A stretch of 64,000 bases of DNA. It comes from Patella vulgata (lineage: Eukaryota; Mollusca; Gastropoda; Patellidae). Both the position numbers and the translations under genes were made by a program. The first letter of the stretch is position 1. Each line of letters starts with the position of its first letter. Of the stretch, positions 57,901 through 64,000 are shown in pieces. The DNA is taken from NCBI RefSeq assembly GCF_932274485.2, contig NC_065883.2:67809210-67873209 (forward strand). The letters run 5' to 3'. Under the pieces are notes generated by a model. That model saw only the letters and a list, made by a program, of their open reading frames with translations, was not told the origin of the DNA and made no database searches.

Positions 57901-60900
57901 GACGTTCCTTAATCCTTATTATACAGAATATCGGCAGGGTTGTTAAGAACGGCCTAGAGATTGTGGAATGTTCTGTAAGATAGGCTTACACAATCTGGGA
58001 AGCTCTTATAGATAGGCCTACACAACCTGGGATGCTCCTGTAAGATAGGCCTATATAGCCTGGGATGCGCCTATGAGATAGGCCTACACAGCCTATTTGC
58101 TTACAGTTGAATTTGAAAAATGTATTTTTTTGTTTCAGTGAGTGAGAAAGATGTGTTTCGGGTAACAGTAGATCTGTTTTTAGCTGGATCAGAAACAACT
58201 GCGACCTCTCTATGGTGGGTAATGTTATACTGGATACGTTATCCTCAGATACAAGAGAAGTGTTATCAGAACATCATGCAGGTCAGTCTATAAATAACTT
58301 TAGTTAAATAGGTCGAATCTTAAAACCAGGAACTGGGCCCAGCGCCACTCATCTTCTTGTTTTGGGCGACGTTCTTCAAAAAAGGTCAAAGACTTTACCA
58401 AGGGACTTACTCTAGACGTTCAGATGGTACGAAATGCCGAAGTCCCGTGTACTCATTGGCATGTACGTAAAAGAACTCGTGACAGTTTGATATAAGAGTA
58501 AGCCGTATATAGTGCTACAATGTTTCTCTCAAAGCACACGATATGGCGTATGCCCGACTTCATTAACCCAGATATTCCAGCATCTATTCCAATTGGTGTT
58601 ATATTTCTTACTTCATCCAGATCGGCATTAACCCGGCGAACCAAGATATAACAGTATTTCCTTTATTCCTGGGGAGCTGCGGTGGCTCAGTGTCTAAAGA
58701 TGCTAGCCTAGGTCACTAACCAGGATGTACAGGGTTCGATTCCGCGTTGGCGAGAAAGTAGACCTACCTCCGAATTCCTCAGCGTGGTTTCTACTTGTCA
58801 ACGATGCAGGACGAAGGTCCCGTGTACACGTTGGTGTGCACTTAAAAAAACGCTTGGTAGTTGGAACTCGAAATAGGAGTAGGCCGTAGTTTCGCTATCC
58901 GAACAAAATTTCTCGCGCCGCGTGTTCATTATAACCCTAGGAAATTAACCCGATCCATTTCTTTATGTCTTGCAGGTAGCCGGAGATGGAAGACTGGTTA
59001 ATCTAACGGATAAAGTTGATCTGGTCTATCTCATGGCATTCCTGAATGAAGTACTTCGTGTAGTTTGTATAGGTAAAATATAAATTTACTCGGATGAAAC
59101 TGCACGGAATTAAACCATTTTGATCTGATGTTCATTTTAGAGATGGGGGTTTAGGTCATAAGGTCTGTCATTCAGTCATTCAAGATCATCAAGGAGTACG
59201 GTCGCTTGTCCAATCTCGTGGGTTTTCTCCGGGTCCTCTGGGCGAATTATTGAAATAAAATTGAACCATATGTTAGTCCCGAATGTCCTAGTTGCTAGTG
59301 TTGAGTGGACTTTACTCTCTCTCTCTCTCTCTGGCCTATGTTACTCCCCGGTCCGAGCTACCCCTATACCCCAAATTTCAGACTCGGGGCAGACCTAGTG
59401 TAGCCGCGAACCCCGAACAGACAGACAGACAGACAAACAGACAAACGACAGTCACAAATATTAGTAGAGAAGATATTTGTATATATTTTCAGCACCCACA
59501 ACCCCACCACGAGCTGTAAGTGAAGAATTCAAGATAAACGGTTACACCCTGGAAAAGGATACCATGGTCCTGTGCCACATTAAATCAGCTCATTTTGATA
59601 CAGATTACTGGGATAATCCGGAAGAATTTAATCCGGATCGATGGATTGGACCGGATGGTAAAATGATCAAACACCGGGCGTTTATGCCGTTTGGAGGAGG
59701 TGAGAGTTGGAGAGAGGTGGTTCAATTTTTATCTCGATAAATTACTTGCGCGTAAGGGTCTTTAGCTGTGGGAGGAAACCGGAATACCCGGAGAAAACCC
59801 ACGAGGTGGGACAGACGACCCTACTCCTTGTCACATACAAGCGATGATTGCAAGCCAGTTGACTCATGATCTAACACGCACGCGTTGAACCATTCGACCC
59901 CAATGAGTTGGATAATACTCATTCATATTAACCTGTACAAAATAGGCATTTTTTAAATCTGATTTCGCATGATATTGTGGTAGATAAAGGAAATGAAATG
60001 AGTTTTAGGCCGGCTAATGAAGACCATATTCCTGAAGCAATGGGTCGAGGAATCCCTCTCTGGCCATTGCTGGGTTGGCGTCTGATACTTGAGATTTTGA
60101 GGCGGTGTGTCTATTCTTCCCGTTTAATCGAATCTATCCCAAATACAGCAACATGGCAGCCCTTCGTTTAATCTGGGGTCTTCCCTAAAACTTTGGACAG
60201 TGATTTAAGGTATTAAAAACGGTGAAAATATTGTTCTTTTTCAAACAGTATTGTTTACATTGTATTCGTGTTGATAGCCTCGTTTGTCATGCAATTAGTA
60301 TGATGAAGACGGGCATACACCATACAGTGTGCTATAATTTTGACCTGGCAGTGGCGCAACGGCCTACTTTTGTTTCGAATTCCAGTTGTCAATAGTTCTT
60401 TCATCCTCCGTATCCCCTGGTGATATTGTTCAGTTCTACTCCACTAACCCCAGGGTCCATTCAAAGGAGAGATGTCCTAAAGTATTCTGACAAAGTTTAC
60501 AACAACGATTTGTTCGTCTTAGTATCAACAAAATTCGAATTACTTCCCTTTGCCCACTCGCTTTCTATTTTTGATTGGTCATTTGACTATGTGTCTCTCC
60601 CGTGAATGGACCCAGGGGTTAGTGGAGGGAAATCACGCCGGAAAATTACGAGGGACTATCGAGACCAATAACGTCAGTGGACCCGACAGTTCCTGGTTAG
60701 CGAGCCAACGCCTTACTTACTGAGCCACACCGGCTCCCCCGTATCTTTGTAAATACGAACAACGAAACTGAATCATTTTTGGACTGTTATTCGTTATAGA
60801 GATTCCCAACTTCCACGGTATTCCATTTTGCAAGGGATTCAGAATCCTGAACACTGACGTAAAGCGGTCATAATACAAAAGAGAAAATGGTGGGAGGGCG

Positions 60901-61207
60901 TGTGTGTGTGTGTGTGGTGGGGGGGGGGGACCCTCAAGACTATATAGCTGCACCGGTAAGGCCACTCAATTTTAACAAAACTCAAATATATATATGAGAA
61001 AATGTAATCATGTTTTGTATTGCAGGTGTAAGAGCGTGCATGGGAGAATCTCTGAGCTACATGGAGCTATTCCTGTTTGCTGCCAATCTGTTGCCACGCT
61101 ACCAGTTTAAAGTTCCGGACGGACGAAAATCGCCGTCTTTGGAAGGAAAGCAGACGGGAGTGACAATGCAACCAGAACAATATGACATCATTGCCGTACC
61201 TCGATAA
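54573..61207 (+). CDS. Cytochrome P450, CYP2 clan, complete, 8 exons, about 513 aa
   Basis: A haem monooxygenase, probably anchored in the ER membrane, using O2 and NADPH-P450 reductase; substrate unknown. Exons: 54573-54981, 55536-55761, 56163-56289, 57181-57331, 58139-58281, 58976-59072, 59493-59699 and 61026-61207. They total 1542 nt with compatible phases and no internal stop. Features in order: N-terminal hydrophobic anchor at about 26-42, proline-rich hinge LPPGPFAFPILGN at 53-65, C-helix WKNMR at 146-150, I-helix AGSETT at 320-325, K-helix ExxR (E377-R380), PDRW at 432-435, and haem loop FGGGVRACMG at 451-460 with Cys458 as iron ligand. The length is normal for a microsomal P450. Exon 4 has an in-frame alternative acceptor 6 nt downstream. 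Intron 2 holds a minisatellite made of exon 2 donor copies, and intron 3 holds a decayed second copy of exon 3. The family within the clan cannot be named from sequence alone. Confidence 0.96.
55536..55761 (+). CDS. P450 exon 2 (C-helix)
   Basis: Acceptor TTTTACCAG ends at 55535. The exon reads VFWSNGETWKNMRRFT to NIICTIVFGT plus part of an Arg codon. Donor GTGAGT at 55762 is repeated downstream in the 35-bp array. Reading into the intron meets TGA as the very next codon after the Arg. Confidence 0.95.
55747..56090. repeat. 35-bp minisatellite built from the P450 exon 2/intron 2 junction
   Basis: About ten units, each made of the exon 2 end (GTGTTCGGTACAAG) and the intron start (GTGAGTCCATTTTCTTAAAT). 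Junction positions: 55761 (real), 55799, 55834, near 55862, 55895, 55930, 55964, 55998, 56033 and 56068. Full donors remain at 55800 (GTGAGT), 55965 (GTAAGT) and 55999 (GTGAGT); others are altered. Confidence 0.92.
56163..56289 (+). CDS. P450 exon 3
   Basis: Acceptor TTTTTTCAG ends at 56162 and donor GTAGGT starts at 56290. It encodes FDHDDPEFNLLLDHLDFLF and ends ANLRSNKP in phase 0. This is the intact copy of a tandemly duplicated exon. Confidence 0.93.
56330..56439 (+). pseudogene. Second, partly decayed copy of P450 exon 3
   Basis: 167 bp after exon 3 the sequence repeats: acceptor TATTTCAG, GTTCGA start, HPEFNFLFENGG, DPENFFPLMAKLRRNKP and donor GTAGAT. The flanking intron start (tttaaca..catcgaat) is copied too. 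Against exon 3 the copy has about 4 extra bases near its start and has lost about 7-8 codons in the middle. From the CAG at 56329 the phase is wrong and a TAG follows. An AG at 56344-56345 would restore the frame (56346-56439, 31 codons plus one base), ending in phase 0 like exon 3. It could be a relic or a weak mutually exclusive exon. Confidence 0.8.
56440..57180. other. P450 intron 3, distal part
   Basis: Contains many AAGTGTTCA / TGAACACTT blocks at 56555-56670. The rest is unremarkable. Confidence 0.65.
57181..57331 (+). CDS. P450 exon 4
   Basis: Encodes MIHNDKEIQKFVLKKIEEH to CQDETQAFK, the F-G and H region, before donor GTATGT at 57332. The acceptor is either TTTAAAG at 57180 or, in the same phase, CTCAG at 57186, which would drop two residues (AQ). 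Confidence 0.88.
57403..57480. repeat. GTA trinucleotide microsatellite
   Basis: AGTAGTAGTGTAGTG to GTATTAGTATTAGTATCAC, interrupted. Confidence 0.85.
57514..57655. repeat. Repeat family J, in P450 intron 4
   Basis: Inverse orientation: CTCGCCAACAATCACGCGTC. Its ends form an inverted pair, TTAAGGCCCCCTGCAGAT / ATCTGCAGGGGACCTTAA. Confidence 0.8.
57975..58098. repeat. 36-bp minisatellite before P450 exon 5
   Basis: Four copies of GATAGGCCTACACAACCTGG-type units, ending about 40 bp before the exon 5 acceptor. Confidence 0.85.
58139..58281 (+). CDS. P450 exon 5 (I-helix)
   Basis: Strong acceptor TTTGTTTCAG ends at 58138. It reads VSEKDVFRVTVDLFLAGSET and then WWVMLYWIRYP, containing the oxygen-activating AGSETT motif. 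Donor GTCAGT starts at 58282. Confidence 0.95.
58400..58570 (+). repeat. SINE A, 3' half, in P450 intron 5
   Basis: AGGGACTTACTCTAGACGTT to ATGCCCGACTTCATTAACCC. Confidence 0.75.
58670..58925 (+). repeat. SINE A with tRNA-like head, in P450 intron 5
   Basis: GGGGAGCTGCGGTGGCTCAG, B box AGGGTTCGATTCC, body to TCCGAACAAAATTTCTC. It ends about 50 bp before the exon 6 acceptor. Confidence 0.82.
58976..59072 (+). CDS. P450 exon 6 (K-helix)
   Basis: Acceptor TCTTGCAG ends at 58975. It reads VAGDGRLVNLTDKVDLVYLM and NEVLRVV, with the ExxR pair (E377, R380). Donor GTAAAA starts at 59073. Confidence 0.95.
59140..59333 (+). repeat. SINE B in P450 intron 6
   Basis: ATAAGGTCTGTCATTCAGTC, GTGGGTTTTCTCCGGGTCCT, tail CTCTCTCTCTCTCTCTGG. 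The core end is lost. Confidence 0.8.
59328..59470. repeat. Repeat family F, third copy, in P450 intron 6
   Basis: TTACTCCCCGGTCCGAGCTA to a CAGACAGACAGACAAACAGA run and CAAATATTAGTAGAG. It ends about 20 bp before the exon 7 acceptor. Confidence 0.75.
59493..59699 (+). CDS. P450 exon 7 (meander and start of haem loop)
   Basis: Acceptor ATTTTCAG ends at 59492. It reads APTTPPRAVSEEFKING to EEFNPDRWIGPDG and FMPFGGG. The donor GTGAGA at 59700 is followed within 10 bp by a SINE B copy. The last 65 bp plus the donor region recur at 34444-34518. Confidence 0.95.
59711..59905 (-). repeat. SINE B immediately after the P450 exon 7 donor
   Basis: GAGAGAGGTGGTTCAATTTT, core GAGGAAACCGGAATACCCGG, head CGTTGAACCATTCGACCCC. 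Its tail side points at exon 7. Confidence 0.82.
60298..60740 (-). repeat. SINE A in P450 intron 7, split by a MITE
   Basis: GATGAAGACGGGCATACACC to about 60412, then the MITE, then CACGCCGGAAAATTACG to ACTGAGCCACACCGGCTCCC (head). Confidence 0.8.
60440..60626. mobile_element. 187-bp MITE nested in a SINE A copy
   Basis: Ends TCCACTAACCCCAGGGTCCA and TGGACCCAGGGGTTAGTGGA are inverted. The SINE A sequence is interrupted on the left near 60412 and resumes at about 60627. Confidence 0.75.
61026..61207 (+). CDS. P450 exon 8 (haem Cys and stop)
   Basis: Acceptor TATTGCAG ends at 61025. VRACMGESLSYMELF supplies Cys458 and helix L, then the C-terminus ends IAVPR with TAA at 61205-61207. A possible ATTAAA poly(A) signal lies at 61483-61488. 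Confidence 0.95.
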
Positions 61208-61732
61208 AAGATACTCGAGTGGTCGCCAGAGTTTATAAAATCTGCTCTGATTATTTTCCCTTGTATAGAAATGTATGTAATTCAATCTATTTGAAATACA
61301 GGTGTGGCGTCACCCTTTGATGTTGACATACCATTCATTATTTAAATGCGCATAATATTTGACTAGAGCCATGGAGTGATGATTTCATAAATATGCATGT
61401 CTGTGCGGGAGAGTGTAGATGTATTTAGATGTTTCGAGCAAGACATTAAGAAAAATCAATATAAACTGCAGTATCAATATGTATTAAATCTCGAATATTT
61501 GAGACCTAGAAATGGACACAAATGGGTCGCAACGCATATAATAATGTAATACGAATGTATATAAACTTATTTAGGTTCAATCGTTTCTGTTTTTTACTAT
61601 AATTTTGAATCAGTTATGTTCGGCGAAATACGTCCGAAGTCTCCGCAATCGAATGACAGTCACTAGCGTCTGGTTATTCCAGTCTACACCGATGGTACAT
61701 GTATTTATTGCGCATGCTGTCAAGATAAGAAT

Positions 61733-61846
61733 ATGGCGTCACCGTTTAGTTTTTCGAGGAACCAACTTGATTTAAATCTGAATTCGGTTCCTAACCTGGA
61801 AGAAGAAGGGGAAATTGTTAAAGGCTCAATACCACTCTTGTTGTAA
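61733..61846 (+). CDS. Possible first coding exon of a further gene (37 codons before a MITE-derived stop)
   Basis: An ATG in good context (AAGAATATGG) opens MASPFSFSRNQLDLNLNSVP and NLEEEGEIV, a start that looks like real protein. It runs straight into a truncated TTAA MITE at 61818, which gives the stop. I cannot name a family, and no clean splice donor is seen before the MITE. It may be a disrupted first exon or chance. Confidence 0.25.
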   Translation: MASPFSFSRNQLDLNLNSVPNLEEEGEIVKGSIPLLL

Positions 61847-61875
61847 CTGAATAATATGTCCCAATCTTTAGGCTG
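61818..61875. mobile_element. TTAA MITE family D, left-end fragment
   Basis: TTAA followed by AGGCTCAATACCACTCTTG and TGTAACTGAATAATATGTCC, then unrelated sequence from about 61875. It supplies the stop codon of the short reading frame at 61733. Confidence 0.82.
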
Positions 61876-62236
61876 CAGGGTGTGCATGCTGCAATGGGAT
61901 TGTGCATTATTTTGGTGAATCAGAAAGTCAGAACCGTCAGACAGTCTCCTGCGCTCCTACTGTTTGTCGTTGATGGATAAAGAATGTAAATTTTTGACAA
62001 TCCGTCAGTCAACCGTATATAAGTGATGTAACACTATATAACCTATTAGTTATAACACTGTCTAGTATTAACTGTCATTCATAGTTGTCACACGATATAT
62101 TTATACGCTGTTTTTAATATGGTGGTTTATGGGAACGTGTTGTTTTATAAGAAATCGCAAACCCAGTGCTGTATATAAAATACAACGGTAATAAACACTG
62201 TTTTTCGTTTAGTGCTAAATGATAAGGCCAATTCAA

Positions 62237-62400
62237 TTTTTCTTCGTAGGTCACGAGATGTAAACAGGACTAGCGGTAATTCCAACCCTAACCCTAATAA
62301 TGGACCTAGCTCCAATACTTACCCTAAACCTAACCTACAATCTCGCCAACAATCACGAGTTTTAACCTTATATTTACATTTCAGCGACCTTGACAAAAAT
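62237..62400. repeat. Repeat family J, downstream of P450
   Basis: GTCACGAGATGTAAACAGGA, CAACCCTAACCCTAATAA and CTCGCCAACAATCACGAG. Confidence 0.8.
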
Positions 62401-62445
62401 TGAGCTGGCCTTCACAAATAGATTTGGCTCTGTTTTTCTTTAGGG

Positions 62446-62730
62446 TGGCGGATGGGAACGGTTGGTTTAGCACGCTTTAAATCATAAGGTCTGTCATTGA
62501 GTCAAGTGGCGTGGTTTCGATTTTCCGATTGTCCAACATCGTGGATTTTCTCCGGATTCCTCCCATTGCTAAAGAACCCTAACCGCAAGTGATCGAATTA
62601 TTGAAATCAATTTGAATCAAATGATAGCCAGACTAATACACGCAAGATTAAATCGAACCATGTTAGTTTCAAAATGACCTAGTTCATGTGTCGAATTGGC
62701 GTTAAACTCTATTTCTCCCCTCGTTTTACT
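62446..62730 (+). repeat. SINE B, diverged
   Basis: GGCGGATGGGAACGGTTGGT head remnant, GTTTCGATTTTCCG, TGGATTTTCTCCGGATTCC, tail CTATTTCTCCCCTCG. Confidence 0.75.
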
Positions 62731-62969
62731 TTAACAAATCTACATGGATTGTCTCGATCTGCTCCTAACAATGTCACTCAATAGAAAGACCATCCACAAT
62801 TTTGAGGCCAAATCCATACAATTGGTCTTAATACAGGGGTTCAACGTGTATGTCGTGAAGTAGTGCTTTTTTATTCTTCTTTTTTTTGGTGGGGGGGGGG
62901 GTAATTTATTTTCTGAAATTCAAGTTCACGCGTCAAAAGCGTGTCTCAAAAGGAAAATATGTCAAGTCG

Positions 62970-63110
62970 TTTGGATGCTATGAGGGAAACGTTGCCGTGA
63001 CAGCGGCGCTACAGTCTACCTTTATTCGGAATTCCAATTGTAAAGAGTTCTTTTACATGCACGCCAACGTGTACACAGGACATCGTTTTTCGTCCCATCT
63101 GAATTTATCT
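62970..63110 (-). repeat. SINE A, middle part
   Basis: GATGCTATGAGGGAAACGTT to CGTTTTTCGTCCCATCTGAA. Confidence 0.72.
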
Positions 63111-63214
63111 TCTTATCTACCTACACTACTTTTTGAGAGTAACTTGGGTTACACGGGTGAAAAATTATAGAAAAAGAGATAGGGAAAATTTGTCCACACA
63201 TTGGTGCTACGGGG

Positions 63215-63495
63215 GAGGGGGGAGAAATGGGGTTGTACGTCCACTCGACACACACACTAGGTCATTTCGGGACTAACATATGGTTCAATTTTATTTCAAT
63301 AGTTCGTTTCCGCGTAAGGGTCTTTAGCAGTGAGGGGAAAACGGAGGGCCAGGAGAAACCCCAAGAGGTTGGACAGGCGACCCTATTATACCCCTTGTCA
63401 CGTACAGCCGGGGAATCCAAACCACGCCAGTGGACTCAATGACAGACCTAATGATACAAGGTGCACGCGCTAACTATTCGGCCACCCCACCCCCT
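63215..63495 (-). repeat. SINE B, full length
   Basis: GGAGAAATGGGGTTGTACGT, core GAGGGCCAGGAGAAACCCC, head CGCTAACTATTCGGCCACCC. Confidence 0.84.
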
Positions 63496-63544
63496 CCGCA
63501 TCTTCAATAGAAAGTTTGATCACTTTTTTAAAACTCGCTTCAGG

Positions 63545-63830
63545 AACATGCGCCCTCAGTGGTGCTACGGTCTATATTACTGTATATATAGAATTCCAAC
63601 TGTCTAGGTTTCTTTTACCTGTAGACCAATGTGTTCACAGGGTCTCATTCGAACGTCTAGACAGGTGTCCTTGTCAACACGCCCTACGTCCTACACCACT
63701 GAAACCATAGACACCATGCCGGAAAATCCCGAGGAACTTTCTCGGCCACCATCGGGAGCGAATCCAAGACTTTCAAACTGTGGAGCCAGCGTCTTACTCA
63801 CTGCAAGCCGCAGTGGCTCCCCTCAATATG
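63545..63830 (-). repeat. SINE A, 5' part with head
   Basis: TGGTGCTACGGTCTATATTA to ACTGCAAGCCGCAGTGGCTC, the head being at the right. Confidence 0.75.
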
Positions 63831-63839
63831 TATTGTATG

Positions 63840-64000
63840 CATGATTATCTTTATAGGATACGAAGAATTTTCATTTTACTTTTCATTTCACATTCTACTT
63901 CCATTTCTTTTCATTTTTAATAAGAAATTAATTTTGATTTTGATTTCGTTTTACTTTTCAATTGGATTTGACTTTGACTTTGTAATATTATTTCAATTTT
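63840..64000. repeat. T-rich low-complexity end
   Basis: TTTTCATTTTACTTTTCATT-like repeats to the window edge. Confidence 0.7.

Larger units (their letters stand above)
61208..62236. other. P450 3' flank
   Basis: Probably the 3' UTR and following spacer. A phrase GAAATGGACACAAATGGGTC (61508) also occurs in P450 intron 1 (55026). Confidence 0.6.

Overview
The window is animal nuclear DNA: AT-rich, with widely spaced GT-AG introns and many short dispersed repeats. Four host genes can be built exon by exon. They are HECTD1 (minus strand, only the first three coding exons inside the window), a complete SLC46-family transporter (minus, 4 exons, 518 aa), a small complete SAMD15-like SAM-domain gene (plus, 3 exons, 130 aa) and a complete CYP2-clan cytochrome P450 (plus, 8 exons, about 513 aa). 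The tRNA-headed SINEs, the many TIR elements and the heavy use of the palindrome TACATGTA fit a marine mollusc, most likely a bivalve. That placement is inference; no species marker was seen.

Layout. 1-12754: HECTD1 N-terminal exons with an 11-kb first intron full of repeats. 12755-32071: HECTD1 upstream region, then about 18 kb with no host gene I can support. It holds a nearly complete Tc1-like transposon (17145-18637), several MITEs, SINEs and minisatellites. 32072-42147: the SLC46 gene, whose introns hold nested MITEs, SINEs, a stray P450 exon fragment and a minisatellite made from its own exon 3 splice junction. 42148-44239: intergenic region between the divergent SLC46 and SAMD15-like genes. 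44240-49780: the SAMD15-like gene, with a decayed CR1/L2-type LINE and a TTAA MITE in intron 1. 49781-54572: intergenic, with a 14-bp minisatellite and a 1.4-kb TIR element between two copies of another repeat. 54573-61207: the P450 gene, with a junction-derived minisatellite in intron 2 and a tandem, partly decayed copy of exon 3. 61208-64000: SINEs and one possible first exon of a further gene.

The four genes do unrelated jobs (ubiquitin ligation, transport, an unassigned SAM-domain role, oxidation), and nothing suggests a shared pathway. The most unusual signal is that two unrelated genes each carry a minisatellite whose unit spans an exon end and its 5' splice site, so each true donor is followed by a row of decoy donors. 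The P450 gene also has an exon-level tandem duplication, and a piece of P450 exon 7 with its donor lies in the SLC46 gene next to the same kind of SINE.
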